A stretch of DNA of 57,408 nucleotides from SZUA-448 sp964602475 (GCA_964602475.1 CAZRRN010000015.1:1-57408), one strand, 5' to 3'. Counted from the first letter of the stretch, positions 39,601 to 48,712 are shown. Numbers and translations: made by a program. Notes: generated by a model not told the origin, from the sequence alone.

Positions 39601-40134
39601 AACGGTCCAGTCCGTATCATTTTTTGTGGTTGAAATATAGATACCATCATGGACAAGATGTGCTTCCCTGGTATCTAGTAGATAGACATCACGATAAATG
39701 CCGGCACCGGAATACCAGCGGGAATTCGGACATTGGTAGACACAGTATACAAGAACGGTGTTTTCTCCGTCATGTATCAGCTCGGTGATATCAAAACTGA
39801 AGCTTGTATAGCCGTATTTCCATTCGCCGGCAGGCATGCCGTTAACATAAACAGAAGTGTTCATGTAAACACCTTCAAAAAGAAGAGATAGCCTTTTGCC
39901 CTGCTCCGGATGAACGGTAAAGGTCTTTCGATAACAGCCGATACTGTTTTCGTAAAGATTTAATGTGTCATAAATCATCCAGTCATGCGGAATATCAACC
40001 GGCTGCCAGTCTGCGCGGCATACTGCTGACAAGTCGATTGTTTCGGGATGAAATACGGAAGCTACAAGATCCTCAGGACGGGTATCTACAGAATATTTTG
40101 AAAAAGACCAGTTGTCATTAAATAAAAGCTTCAT
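36616..40134 (-). CDS. Glycoside hydrolase family 2 protein, beta-galactosidase-like, large
   Basis: A 1172-residue glycosidase without a signal peptide, so probably cytoplasmic. The N-terminal sugar-binding domain contains VDIPHDWMIYD and GCYRKTF. The catalytic barrel has GVCMHHDLG near 310, the acid/base Glu411 in IMWSIGNEIYD and the nucleophile Glu489 in VIYGSETSS. After the barrel (about 620) come the beta-sandwich domains seen in long GH2 enzymes (an Ig-like segment with ELFFNDISQGRYEID and a domain with DLIFVDISAFDSDGHFV), then about 330 further residues that may include a carbohydrate-binding module. The start at 40134 has GGAGG five bases upstream; the first ATGs upstream overlap that site. 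Substrate is not certain: galactosidase is the common activity. The gene stands alone. Confidence 0.88.
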   Translation of the reverse strand: MKLLFNDNWSFSKYSVDTRPEDLVASVFHPETIDLSAVCRADWQPVDIPHDWMIYDTLNLYENSIGCYRKTFTVHPEQGKRLSLLFEGVYMNTSVYVNGMPAGEWKYGYTSFSFDITELIHDGENTVLVYCVYQCPNSRWYSGAGIYRDVYLLDTREAHLVHDGIYISTTKNDTDWTVSIATELINETITGNEAVLSVRHSVLDAAGNSIISGEQLQHVPSSAPVQYAVLSCHPESYTITDRQKLHITSPALWDINSPNLYKVVTELFSNGSCIDRTESPLGFRTIRVDSSKGFFLNDRHVKLNGVCMHHDLGALGAAFNVTALRRQFKSLKSMGVNAIRTSHNPVAVPYMYLADEMGLLIISEAFDMWERPKTDYDYGHYFNDWYEIDSASWLRRDRNHPCLIMWSIGNEIYDTHLKRGYEIAKQLKDLVLFHDPEQNGFTTIGSNYIEWEGAQHCATLLDASGYNYAERLYEQHHADHPDWVIYGSETSSTVQSRSIYHFPASKRLLTHDDLQCSALGNCSTNWGAKNSSSVVTMDRDTDFSLGQFIWTGWDYIGEPTPYFTKNSYFGQVDTAGFEKDTYYVYQAEWTDYKVNPMVHILPYWDFNKGQLIDIRIYSNAPKTELFFNDISQGRYEIDHKNGYQLSGEWQLPYAPGTIKAVAYDENGTVIATDSQSSFGDTAALILHPDKTELFADGQDLIFVDISAFDSDGHFVSNARNRVEVTVSGQGRLVGLDNGDSTDYDQYKGTSRKLFGGKLLAIIAAKLEPGEIHITVSSPSLPTAKLSLTALPAAVVPGTSCTMTENSPSTVNHEIPVRKIELHNLGISHLTKECPTTTIEARLYPADNTYPDLNWKALLLDGIESNCIQLKTDGNTCTLTAVGDGEFRLCCYTSNRGSGLITSEDQHPEVISELELDATGLGQATLDPYGMVSSCLHTAALSEPKLSFQGGVFTQDERNWIQFDLVDFGDYGSDEITIPVFSFLTKLTLEIWEGCPDNGGELLLKCEYEHESIYNHYNSNTWKLPKRLRGIKSISIVTYNRISVQGFRFTRYEKAFSQVPAIERTRITGDMFNIEDDAITGIGNNVTLEFDHMNFGDNSFTKLTVCGRSRLDLNTIHVCFEGSVNNSKQIVEFLGCSDYTEQIFDLKPVTGEQTVLFIFLPGSNFDFKWFRFE

Positions 40135-40262
40135 AAGTTCCTCCATCATTTTAGAACAGAATAGTATAAAGAATATACTAATGTAATTTAATCAAGAATT
40201 CAATGGATTATATCATAAATTCGTTCGTTTTTCTTTGGTATATAATTTCGCAAGAATTCCAC

Positions 40263-40291
40263 TTGATTACTTTCGGCAAAGTGAGTATACT
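40263..40291 (+). promoter_or_regulatory. Predicted promoter of the Mrp-like operon
   Basis: TTGATT (40263-40268) and TATACT (40286-40291) are 17 bases apart, about 85 bases upstream of the first gene. Another TATAAT lies near 40242. The rest of the 241-base gap to the divergent GH2 gene is AT-rich and shows no other clear signal. Confidence 0.5.
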
Positions 40292-40375
40292 TTATCGTGA
40301 TAAAGAATGGTATGCCGATGATGTGTAATTTATATAAGGCAATTAACATACAGCAATGTACAGAGGTGAGATAAA

Positions 40376-41332
40376 TTGGAGAATAAGAGTACCAACATGG
40401 TGAAAAAACTGAAAGACTGGATTAACGGGGAGAGTGTTCCCGCCGATGAAAAGTTTGAGGTTGTACACCAACCTAAGTCGCGGAATAAGAAACAGAAATA
40501 TATCGAAGTTACCGATTCCATCCGAAAAGAAGCGAAGAAGGAGGCAGAACAGTTTGCCAATCTGCATCAAAAACGATTTCGAATTCTTTACAGAATCATA
40601 TCGGTCATAGCCTGTATCAGTCTGCTGACAATTCTGCTTGTCACGGTCAGCTGTCTTCCGAAAGTCGGGGATCCGGCAAACCCGGAGAATAATGAAGTAT
40701 CACAGCGCTATATTGAACAAGGACTTCAGGAAACCGGAGCGGTCAATATTGTTGCAGGGATGATTCTTGATTATCGTGCATTTGATACATTCGGTGAATC
40801 CTGCGTTTTATTCATAGCCTCCTGTTGTGTTTTTATCATGCTTCGAATCGGAGATAACAAACTGGATCAAAAGCGCAGAGAACGCGAAATTGAACGGGAC
40901 AGAAGCTATGAACCGAGATTCGATATTATCCTACGGTCAATTACTAGCCTGCTGGTACCGGTGATTTTGATTTTTGGAATATATATTGTTCTGAACGGAC
41001 ATATATCACCCGGAGGAGGATTTTCCGGGGGCGCTGTTATCGGAGCAGGGCTGATTCTATATCTCAGTGCATTTGGTTTTGATGAAACCCATCGGTTTCT
41101 AAATGAAAAAACAGTTAAATGGATGACCTTTATTGCGCTGACTTTTTACTGTATGGCAAAAAGCTATTCTTTTTTTACCGGTGCCAATCATCTTGAAAGC
41201 GGAATTCCGCTCGGAACTCCCGGAGCGATTCTAAGCTCCGGACTGATTCTGCCACTGAATATCTGTGTTGGAATCATTGTGGCCTGTACGATGTATGCAT
41301 TTTATTCCTTATTCCGAAAAGGAGCTGTTTGA
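40376..41332 (+). CDS. mnhB: MnhB/MbhE-type subunit of an Mrp-like cation/proton antiporter (fusion)
   Basis: A 318-residue membrane protein, first in the operon. The C-terminal part (about 185-318) is an MrpB/MnhB domain, with GHISPGGGFSGGAVIGAG near 218 as its signature. The middle part (about 70-165, with GAVNIVAGMILDYRAFDTFGE) is like the C-terminal MbhE-type region of MrpA. The first 65 residues are basic, cytoplasmic and not recognised. So two usually separate pieces are joined, and a long N-terminal tail is added. The start is TTG with AGGTGA upstream. Role: part of a multi-subunit sodium/proton exchanger at the cell membrane. Confidence 0.85.
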   Translation: MENKSTNMVKKLKDWINGESVPADEKFEVVHQPKSRNKKQKYIEVTDSIRKEAKKEAEQFANLHQKRFRILYRIISVIACISLLTILLVTVSCLPKVGDPANPENNEVSQRYIEQGLQETGAVNIVAGMILDYRAFDTFGESCVLFIASCCVFIMLRIGDNKLDQKRREREIERDRSYEPRFDIILRSITSLLVPVILIFGIYIVLNGHISPGGGFSGGAVIGAGLILYLSAFGFDETHRFLNEKTVKWMTFIALTFYCMAKSYSFFTGANHLESGIPLGTPGAILSSGLILPLNICVGIIVACTMYAFYSLFRKGAV

Positions 41333-41335
41333 ATT

Positions 41336-41710
41336 ATGATATCGAGTTTATATTCACATTATTATGAAATAGCGGCGGTTCTTCTTTTTGTAATCGGGTT
41401 TGCACTGCTCTTATTCAATCAGAACCTGATTAAAAAAATTCTTGGATTTAATATTATGGATACAGCTGTATATCTGTTTCTTGCGGTAAAGGGATACATT
41501 GAGGGCAGAAAAGCGCCAATTGTCGTTGACGGAATACAATCGGTAGAAGCATATATCAATCCGATTCCGAGTGGACTGGTTCTTACTGGAATTGTTGTTT
41601 CTGTTAGCGTAACCGCACTGATGCTGTCGATGACGGCAATCCTATATGGGAAATACCACACGCTGGATCTTGACGAGATCTTACGAAAAGCCAATAAGGA
41701 GGGTATGTGA
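41336..41710 (+). CDS. mnhC: MnhC (NuoK-like) subunit of the Mrp-like antiporter
   Basis: A 124-residue protein with three membrane segments (about 10-28, 33-50 and 72-98). It resembles NuoK and MrpC, including the small residues around GFALLLFNQNLIKKILGFNIMDTAVYLF. In the family a conserved acidic residue in the second helix takes part in proton transfer. It begins three bases after mnhB and overlaps the next gene by four bases, as in a coupled operon. Confidence 0.88.
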   Translation: MISSLYSHYYEIAAVLLFVIGFALLLFNQNLIKKILGFNIMDTAVYLFLAVKGYIEGRKAPIVVDGIQSVEAYINPIPSGLVLTGIVVSVSVTALMLSMTAILYGKYHTLDLDEILRKANKEGM

Positions 41711-43446
41711 TGAGCTTTATTCAAAACCTTCCTTTCTTTTCGATCATGCTGGCTATGTTTACCGGAGTTGTCTGCTCCATGCTTCGTGGGAAGAAAGCAA
41801 AATATGTCTGTATGACTTCAGTTCTGCTGATTACGGCAATGTCGGTTCTTGTGCTGTATTATGTGTACAGTACAGGGACAAGCTTTGTATACTGGATGGG
41901 ACATTTTCCTGCACCTTGGGGAAATGAGCTTCGTGCCGGAGTCACGGAGGCCTTGACAGCCTGTGTTTTTAGTGTGATTGTGTTTCTTTCCCTGCTTGGG
42001 GGAAGCAGATATACCGAGGAAATCAAAGAACAGAAACAGAATTACCTTTACCTTCTTACAAGTCTGCTGCTTGGAGCGCTTCTGGCTTTGATTTATACCA
42101 ATGATATTTTTACCGCATATGTTTTCATTGAGATTAATACCATCGCTGCCTGCGGATTGATTATGATCCGACATACAGGAAGAGCGGTAGCTTCTGCAAT
42201 TCAGTATATGGTCATGAGTCTTTTGGGATCAGGTCTTGTACTGATTGGAATTACGTTATTGTATACTTTGACTGGGCATCTTCTGATGTCGAACATCAAA
42301 GAAACAATTGTGGTATTGGTTGCAGATGGTACCTATACCGTGCCGCTGATTGCAGTCATTGGACTGATTACGGTAGGACTTGCAATAAAAAGCGGATTGT
42401 ATCCTTTTCATCTTTGGATTCCTGATGCATACAGTAATTCTGTTCCGACGTCCAGCGCTCTTTTGTCGGGTTTAGCTTCCAAAGGATATATTTTTCTGCT
42501 TATCAAGATTTATTATCGTGTACTCGGAATTGATTTGATTATTTCCAGCCGAGTACTGAATGTGGTTTTTATCTGTGGTATTATTGCAATGATTATGGGC
42601 TCTGTTCATGCGTTGATGGAAGGGGATATTCGAAGAATGAGCGCTTACTCTTCGGTTTCCCATATAGGGTATATTTTTATGTGCATCGGTATGGGGTCGG
42701 AGCTTGGAATGACAGCTGCTGTTTTTCATCTTTATACTCATGCGATTACAAAGGCGATGCTGTTTCTTTCAGTTGCCGGAATTGCGGATGTTTCAGGACT
42801 TCGGGTCGGAGAGACCATTCATCTTCAGAATGCGGAGGGACTGGTTGCAATTTTGAAAAAACATTCAGACGGAAAAGAAATGAACAGAACAAGAATTCGT
42901 CAAAAAACAAAGCGCAGGCGAACAGGCAGCAGGCAGGAGCTGCTTTTGGAATCAATAGAAGTAAGCGGAATTACAGAGGTATTTGATAACAATCTGCAGG
43001 AAATAAAGCATCACCCGGATGTGATTATAAGAAAGCCCTATTCGGACAGTAATCGGTTTGATGATATCAGGGGGGCAGGTTATCGGAACTGGACAGCAGG
43101 AATCGGATATTCGATCGGAGCGCTTTCTATAGTTGGAGTACCGCTGTTTGCAGGATTTGCTTCCAAGATATTTATTGCATCTTCTACACTGGAGTTAAGC
43201 GGTAAGATGTGGCCGATTCTGCTTGCGCTGGCGGCAAGTACAATTCTGATGGTTATGTATTTTCTTCGGATGCTGGTACAGCTGTATCTTCCGACAGATC
43301 GTGACAGAATGTATCAAAAGTCATGGAAGCAGCAGAAAAGTCTTACGGTTTCCGTCAGCTTGTTTATTGCTGTGAATCTGGCGTTTGGTCTGTTCTCCGG
43401 GATTTTTCTGTCGATGCTTGATATGGGAATGCAGATGTTCGGTTAA
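41707..43446 (+). CDS. mnhD: MrpD-like antiporter subunit with basic insertion (first of four)
   Basis: A 579-residue polytopic membrane protein of the NuoL/M/N-MrpA/D family. Family residues are visible: the Glu of TM5 in FIEINTIAACGLIMI, the Lys of GLAIKSGLYPFHLWIPDAYSNSVPTSSALLSG and the Lys of LASKGYIFLLIK, and a HAITKAMLF motif. Between that helix and the next (about 365-460) is an insertion of roughly 75 extra residues, very basic in its first half (KEMNRTRIRQKTKRRR), not present in the three paralogues. The rest is normal in length. It overlaps mnhC by four bases. Probable ion-translocating subunit. Confidence 0.85.
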   Translation: MMSFIQNLPFFSIMLAMFTGVVCSMLRGKKAKYVCMTSVLLITAMSVLVLYYVYSTGTSFVYWMGHFPAPWGNELRAGVTEALTACVFSVIVFLSLLGGSRYTEEIKEQKQNYLYLLTSLLLGALLALIYTNDIFTAYVFIEINTIAACGLIMIRHTGRAVASAIQYMVMSLLGSGLVLIGITLLYTLTGHLLMSNIKETIVVLVADGTYTVPLIAVIGLITVGLAIKSGLYPFHLWIPDAYSNSVPTSSALLSGLASKGYIFLLIKIYYRVLGIDLIISSRVLNVVFICGIIAMIMGSVHALMEGDIRRMSAYSSVSHIGYIFMCIGMGSELGMTAAVFHLYTHAITKAMLFLSVAGIADVSGLRVGETIHLQNAEGLVAILKKHSDGKEMNRTRIRQKTKRRRTGSRQELLLESIEVSGITEVFDNNLQEIKHHPDVIIRKPYSDSNRFDDIRGAGYRNWTAGIGYSIGALSIVGVPLFAGFASKIFIASSTLELSGKMWPILLALAASTILMVMYFLRMLVQLYLPTDRDRMYQKSWKQQKSLTVSVSLFIAVNLAFGLFSGIFLSMLDMGMQMFG

Positions 43447-43479
43447 TTTTACAGATATAAGATATATGGAGGATAATAA

Positions 43480-44970
43480 GTGATGAACGGTAATCTTTTC
43501 ATTCTGTTTCCGGTATTTATACCGATAATACTGGGTGCGGTGTTTCCTTTTCTGAAATTTCTTAAAAGCAGAAAACAGAAAATGATTTATGTCGGAATCA
43601 GCTTATGCAGCTCTGCGCTATTGTCTGTTGTAGCACTTTTAACAGTCAAAGAGGGGAGCGATACGCTGCTAATCTGGAACCTGACAGAAAAACTGCCTGT
43701 TTATATGAAAATTGATCAGGTGTCAAAGCTGTTTGCTTATCTGACAACTGCAGTATGGGTCATTGTCGGATTTTATTCTTTTGGCTATATGAAACAGGAA
43801 GAAGAGGAAGAACGGTATTTTAGCTTTTATCTGATCGTATATGGAGTTTTGATGGGACTGGATTTTTCCGGAAACCTTATTTCACTCTATATTTTTTACG
43901 AACTGATGACGCTGACATCGTTACCTCTTGTGCTGCATAACCGTACGAAGGAAGCAGTTCTTGCCGGTTTAAAATACCTTTTTTATTCTGTTGCCGGTGC
44001 GTTTATGGCACTGCTTGGGATTTTCTTTGTATACCAGTACGGAACTACAATGGAGTTTACCGCTGGCGGAGTTCTGAATGTTGCGAAGCTTTCCGGTCAT
44101 GAGGGATTATTTCTGACGGTTACATTTTTAACGATTCTTGGATTTGGATGTAAGGCAGGAATGTTTCCGCTTCATGCGTGGCTTCCGACCGCACATCCGG
44201 TTGCACCATCCCCTGCCAGTGCGGTTCTCTCCGGTATTATTACGAAAGCCGGGGTGCTGGCGATTATCCGTATGGTTTTCTTTATTGTCGGAGCAGACTT
44301 TTTAAGAGGAACCTGGGTACAAACGGCGTGGATGAGTATTTCACTTTTTACGGTATTTATGGGTTCCATGATGGCATACAAGGAACCATTGCTGAAAAAA
44401 AGACTGGCATATTCCACAGTGAGTCAGGTTTCTTATATTTTATTCGGATTGTCCCTGCTGAATACAACAGGAGCGCTTGGCGCACTCCTTCATGTGGTGT
44501 TTCATTCACTGATTAAGAATACGCTGTTTCTGGCTGCTGGTGCTGTAATTATGCAGACAGGCTGCAAGAGAGTTGATGAACTTACAGGAATCGGAAAAAG
44601 AATGCCGGTGACAATATGGTGTTTTACTCTGACTGGACTGGCGCTGGTCGGAATCCCTCCGTTGTCCGGATTTATCAGCAAATGGTATCTTGCTTCAGGT
44701 GCGCTGTCATCGAATATTGCAGTTTTTGAATGGCTTGGTCCGGTGATACTTCTTATTAGTGCTCTGCTTACCGCCGGATACCTGCTTCCTGTAACTGTCA
44801 AGGGTTTTCTTCCGGGGCATTCCGAAACCTTGTATGAACGCTGTGAAGCACCGAAAATAATGACAGTGCCAATGCTTCTTTTAACGGCAGGAGCTGTTCT
44901 GTTTGGCATTTTTGCAGCACCGTTATGTGATGCAGTCAGAGAAATCGTATTATCCTTTGTAATGTACTAG
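43480..44970 (+). CDS. Proton-translocating antiporter-like subunit (second of four)
   Basis: A 496-residue polytopic membrane protein of the NuoL/M/N-MrpA/D family with about 14 helices. It keeps the TM5 Glu (LYIFYELMTLTSLPLV), the lysine and His motif GFGCKAGMFPLHAWLPTAHPVAPSPASAVLSG, and the later Lys in HSLIKNTLFLAAGA and ISKWYLASG. No insertion. It starts 33 bases after the previous stop with GGAGG upstream. Its exact counterpart (MrpA or MrpD) is unclear; the motifs are those of an active channel subunit. Confidence 0.88.
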   Translation: MMNGNLFILFPVFIPIILGAVFPFLKFLKSRKQKMIYVGISLCSSALLSVVALLTVKEGSDTLLIWNLTEKLPVYMKIDQVSKLFAYLTTAVWVIVGFYSFGYMKQEEEEERYFSFYLIVYGVLMGLDFSGNLISLYIFYELMTLTSLPLVLHNRTKEAVLAGLKYLFYSVAGAFMALLGIFFVYQYGTTMEFTAGGVLNVAKLSGHEGLFLTVTFLTILGFGCKAGMFPLHAWLPTAHPVAPSPASAVLSGIITKAGVLAIIRMVFFIVGADFLRGTWVQTAWMSISLFTVFMGSMMAYKEPLLKKRLAYSTVSQVSYILFGLSLLNTTGALGALLHVVFHSLIKNTLFLAAGAVIMQTGCKRVDELTGIGKRMPVTIWCFTLTGLALVGIPPLSGFISKWYLASGALSSNIAVFEWLGPVILLISALLTAGYLLPVTVKGFLPGHSETLYERCEAPKIMTVPMLLLTAGAVLFGIFAAPLCDAVREIVLSFVMY

Positions 44971-44997
44971 GATAAGATTGAATATGAAGGGGAAAAA

Positions 44998-46479
44998 ATG
45001 AACTATCTTCTGTTACTGCCAATTATCATACCGATCCTTTGTGGTGCTCTCATATTTGCATTCCGTTTTGAGAGCAGAAGACCACGGGAAATTTATCTGG
45101 TCACTGTTCTGGTGCTTAATTGTGCGCTCGTGTGGCTGCTGGCATTTCTTCCATTTGATGAGGTTCTACTGCTGGCTAGTTTTACGCAGAACCTTCAGCT
45201 GACTTTCTTTATAGACGGTCCTGCACGTGTTTTTTCCTGTCTTGTAGCAACATTATGGATTCCGGCTACCGTTTATGCATTTGAATATATGGATCATGAA
45301 AAAAAACATCTGAACAAGGATGAAAGATGGATCAATATGTTCTTTGCGTATTACACAATGACTTATGGAATTACAGTTGGTCTTGCTTATTCCGGAAATC
45401 CGCTGACCATGTATGTCTTTTTTGAAGCACTGACACTTGTAACTCTGCCGTTAGTAATTCATCTGCAGAATCATAAATCCATTGAAGCCGGACAGAAATA
45501 CCTTCTTTATATGCTTGGAGGTGCAGCATTCGGGTTTATTACGTTGATTTTATTGATTAATTACGGAGATGCTACTGTATTTACCACTTCGGGAATGATT
45601 GATTTTGTTAAAAATGCAGATAAAAAGGATCTTTTTCTGCTGGCTTATGTTCTTGGTTTCTGTGGTTTCGGTGTCAAGACAGCACTTTTTCCTTTTGGAA
45701 AATGGCTGATTTCTGCATCGGTTGCAGCGTCGCCCGTAACGGCACTTCTACATGCAGTTGCCGTAGTTAAGGCAGGAGCATTTGTTTTAATCAGACTGAC
45801 TTATTATTGTTTTGGTGCAGAGAACTTATCCGGTACATGGGCGCAGTATGTAGTGCTTACGCTTGTTTCTCTTACGATTATTTACGGCTCAACCATGGCA
45901 GTCAGGGAGACTCACCTGAAACGACGTCTTGCCTATTCAACAATGAGTAATCTTTCCTATGTACTTCTTGGAGTGGTAATGATGAGTACGGCAGGTATCG
46001 TTGCAGCCTTCAGTCATATGGTATTTCACGCATTTATGAAAATCTGTTGTTTTTTCTGTGCCGGTGTAATAATGCAGCGCGGAAACAGAACTTATGTAGA
46101 TGAGCTGAACGGAGTCGGTAGAGAAATGCCGCTTGTTATGACCTGCTTTACTATTGCCGGAATTTCCCTGGTTGGGATTCCACCGCTTGCCGGGTTCATC
46201 AGTAAATGGTGGATTGCAGAAAGTATTTTGGAAAGTACAGATTCCACCGTGTATTTTGCCGTTGGAGTGCTGCTTTATTCGGCACTTCTGACTGCAGTTT
46301 ATATGCTGACAATTGTAATTCGTGCTTGGCTGCCGCCGTCCGGCAGCAGAAGCGTGAATCTGTGTGAGAACCGGCCGAACTGGTATATGAAGCTTCCGTT
46401 AGTTTTCTTTGCGGTAATGATAGTCTGCTTTGGATTGTTTTCTCAGCCGCTAATTTCATATTTTGCAACATTTTTATAG
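44998..46479 (+). CDS. Proton-translocating antiporter-like subunit (third of four)
   Basis: A 493-residue member of the same family. The TM5 Glu (MYVFFEALTLVTLPLVI) and the Lys of GFGVKTALFPFGKWL are kept, but the following His is replaced: the motif reads PFGKWLISASVAASPVTALLHA where the paralogues have PLHxWLPxAHPVAPxPASALLSG. The Lys in HAFMKICCFFCAGV is present. It may be modified in proton transfer. It follows the previous gene after 27 bases with AAGGGG upstream. Confidence 0.87.
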   Translation: MNYLLLLPIIIPILCGALIFAFRFESRRPREIYLVTVLVLNCALVWLLAFLPFDEVLLLASFTQNLQLTFFIDGPARVFSCLVATLWIPATVYAFEYMDHEKKHLNKDERWINMFFAYYTMTYGITVGLAYSGNPLTMYVFFEALTLVTLPLVIHLQNHKSIEAGQKYLLYMLGGAAFGFITLILLINYGDATVFTTSGMIDFVKNADKKDLFLLAYVLGFCGFGVKTALFPFGKWLISASVAASPVTALLHAVAVVKAGAFVLIRLTYYCFGAENLSGTWAQYVVLTLVSLTIIYGSTMAVRETHLKRRLAYSTMSNLSYVLLGVVMMSTAGIVAAFSHMVFHAFMKICCFFCAGVIMQRGNRTYVDELNGVGREMPLVMTCFTIAGISLVGIPPLAGFISKWWIAESILESTDSTVYFAVGVLLYSALLTAVYMLTIVIRAWLPPSGSRSVNLCENRPNWYMKLPLVFFAVMIVCFGLFSQPLISYFATFL

Positions 46480-46499
46480 ATCTGATAAGGGAGAATGTT

Positions 46500-48665
46500 A
46501 TGACAGGGAATTCATTTATTCCGGTTCTTGTGCTGTTTCCGCTTGCTGCGGCATTGATCGGTTACGTTATCGGAAGAAAAAATGAAACAGTAAGGGATTA
46601 TTTTACTGTTATATGTACGTTTACCGAGTTGTTGATGTTTACCGTCTGTTACGGAAATGCAATAAGTGGTGCCGTATATACACTGGAGCTTCCGGGTGTA
46701 TGTGGACTTGGGCTGTTGTTTCGAATTGATGGTTTTCGTTTTCAATATGCGTTTCTGGCGATGTTTATGTGGGCTATGGCAACGCTGTTTTCAAGACAAT
46801 ATTTTGCACATTATACCAATCGGAACCGATATTATTTTTTCTGGATGGTTACTTTGGCAGCAACAGTCGGAGTATTCTTGTCAGGAGATCTAATCACGGC
46901 TTTTCTGTTCTTTGAAATCATGTCCTTTACTTCCTATGTATGGGTGGCACAGGAAGAAACAGACGGAGCGCTTCGTGCAGCAGGAACGTATCTTGCGGTT
47001 GCGGTAATCGGCGGACTTGTTATGCTGATGGGTATTTTCCTTCTGAAGAATATGATCGGAACACTGCGGATTGATGAGCTACGCAGTGGATGCGAGCTAT
47101 GGCTGCAGACGATAAAGCAGACAGGAGGCTCGACGGCAAGGCTTTATGTTGCCGGGGGACTGATTCTGTTTGGTTTCGGAGCAAAGGCAGGAATGTTTCC
47201 TCTTCATATCTGGCTGCCGAAGGCGCATCCGGTGGCTCCGGCACCTGCGAGTGCACTTTTATCCGGTATGCTGACCAAGGTCGGTATTTATGGAATTCTG
47301 ATTGTGTGCTGCAGAATGTTTTATGGTAATACAGCTTTTGGTGGAGTAATTTTGGCCTTCGGTGTTATTACGATGTTTCTTGGAGCGCTTCTGGCGTTAT
47401 TTTCCGTGGATTTTAAAAGAACTCTTGCCTGCTCCTCAGTATCCCAGATTGGTTTTATGCTCGTTGGAATCGGTATGCAGCAGATTCTTGGAGAGGAAAA
47501 TGCACTGGCGGCCGGCGGTACGTTTCTTCACATGGTGAATCATTCCCTGTTTAAGCTGGTATTGTTTCTGATTGCCGGTGTTATTGTACAGAATTTACAC
47601 TGTCTGGATTTAAATGATATACGCGGATTCGGCAGAAAAAAACCGTTTCTAAAAATCTGTTACCTGTCGGCAGCACTTGGAATCGGAGGAATTCCTTTCT
47701 TTTCAGGTTATATCAGCAAGACTCTTCTTCATGAAGGAATAGTAGAAGGAATTGAATTATTTGAGAAGTCTGCAGCAGTCATGGGTGCACTGCGTTGTGC
47801 GGAAATAATATTTTTACTTTCTGGTGGTATTACCGTAGCTTATATGTTAAAATTATTTATAGCAGTATTTGTAGAAAAGAACAGTACACAGGAAGAAAAG
47901 ATGCGGTCTTCTGACAGTAATTATCTGAACGCTGCAGGAAGGTTTGCAATCGGAATACCGGCAGTGCTGATTCCGATATTTGGATGCATACCGCATTCCA
48001 CCTTTGATAAAATGTCAGAGTTAGCTAGGCGCTTCATGAACGGAGCACCGATAGAACACGAAATTCATTATCTGTCCTTTACGAATCTGAAGGGGGCACT
48101 TATCTCAATTGCTGCAGGAATTTTGATATACATTTTTATTGTCAGACGTTTTTTGATGAAGAGAACGGAGCAGGGGAAGATTTATGTTAACCGCTGGCCG
48201 TCCTGGCTGGATTTGGAGGATCGGATTTATCGTCCGTTGCTGCTGCATGTATTACCGGATTTCCTCGGAGCGATATGCAAGTTCCTTTCCGAAACACTTC
48301 CGGAGACTCTGTATCATGCAGGAATGACAGTAACTGCGCTTATTGTAAGAATCTTTGACCGCAGCACCGACGGAATTCTTCTCGGGCTGAGAAAAAGCGT
48401 ATATAAAGAATTACCGACAGAACATCTTTATATCGGTACAAGAATGACAACACATTTCGGACGAATAGCCAATTTTGGTGTTAGAATGCTGAACCGCACG
48501 ATATGGAAGAATAATCAGATTACTACGGATTACAGACTTGTATTTGCAGAACTTTATGAGCTGAACAAACGAAGAAACCGGATGCTGGAGAGTACATTAT
48601 CTTTTGGTCTTCTGATGTTTTGTGTAGGACTTTGCGCAACGATGATTTATCTTTTGTTTACGTAA
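46500..48665 (+). CDS. MrpA-like antiporter subunit, long form (fourth of four)
   Basis: A 721-residue member of the same family. The core (about 1-480) has the TM5 Glu (FLFFEIMSFTSYVWV), GFGAKAGMFPLHIWLPKAHPVAPAPASALLSGMLTK and HSLFKLVLFLIAG. After the core is an extension of about 230 residues with a further helix near 540-555, a polar segment (MKRTEQGKIYVNRWPSWLDLEDRIYRP) and a C-terminal helix near 698-718. Such an extension resembles NuoL and HyfB-type subunits, where it forms a lateral helix. It is the last gene of the operon; no MnhE, F or G genes follow. Confidence 0.87.
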   Translation: MTGNSFIPVLVLFPLAAALIGYVIGRKNETVRDYFTVICTFTELLMFTVCYGNAISGAVYTLELPGVCGLGLLFRIDGFRFQYAFLAMFMWAMATLFSRQYFAHYTNRNRYYFFWMVTLAATVGVFLSGDLITAFLFFEIMSFTSYVWVAQEETDGALRAAGTYLAVAVIGGLVMLMGIFLLKNMIGTLRIDELRSGCELWLQTIKQTGGSTARLYVAGGLILFGFGAKAGMFPLHIWLPKAHPVAPAPASALLSGMLTKVGIYGILIVCCRMFYGNTAFGGVILAFGVITMFLGALLALFSVDFKRTLACSSVSQIGFMLVGIGMQQILGEENALAAGGTFLHMVNHSLFKLVLFLIAGVIVQNLHCLDLNDIRGFGRKKPFLKICYLSAALGIGGIPFFSGYISKTLLHEGIVEGIELFEKSAAVMGALRCAEIIFLLSGGITVAYMLKLFIAVFVEKNSTQEEKMRSSDSNYLNAAGRFAIGIPAVLIPIFGCIPHSTFDKMSELARRFMNGAPIEHEIHYLSFTNLKGALISIAAGILIYIFIVRRFLMKRTEQGKIYVNRWPSWLDLEDRIYRPLLLHVLPDFLGAICKFLSETLPETLYHAGMTVTALIVRIFDRSTDGILLGLRKSVYKELPTEHLYIGTRMTTHFGRIANFGVRMLNRTIWKNNQITTDYRLVFAELYELNKRRNRMLESTLSFGLLMFCVGLCATMIYLLFT

Positions 48666-48712
48666 TGTAAAGGTCTGTTAATCCTGTAAACAGTCACCGC
48701 AGGGAGGCAAAG

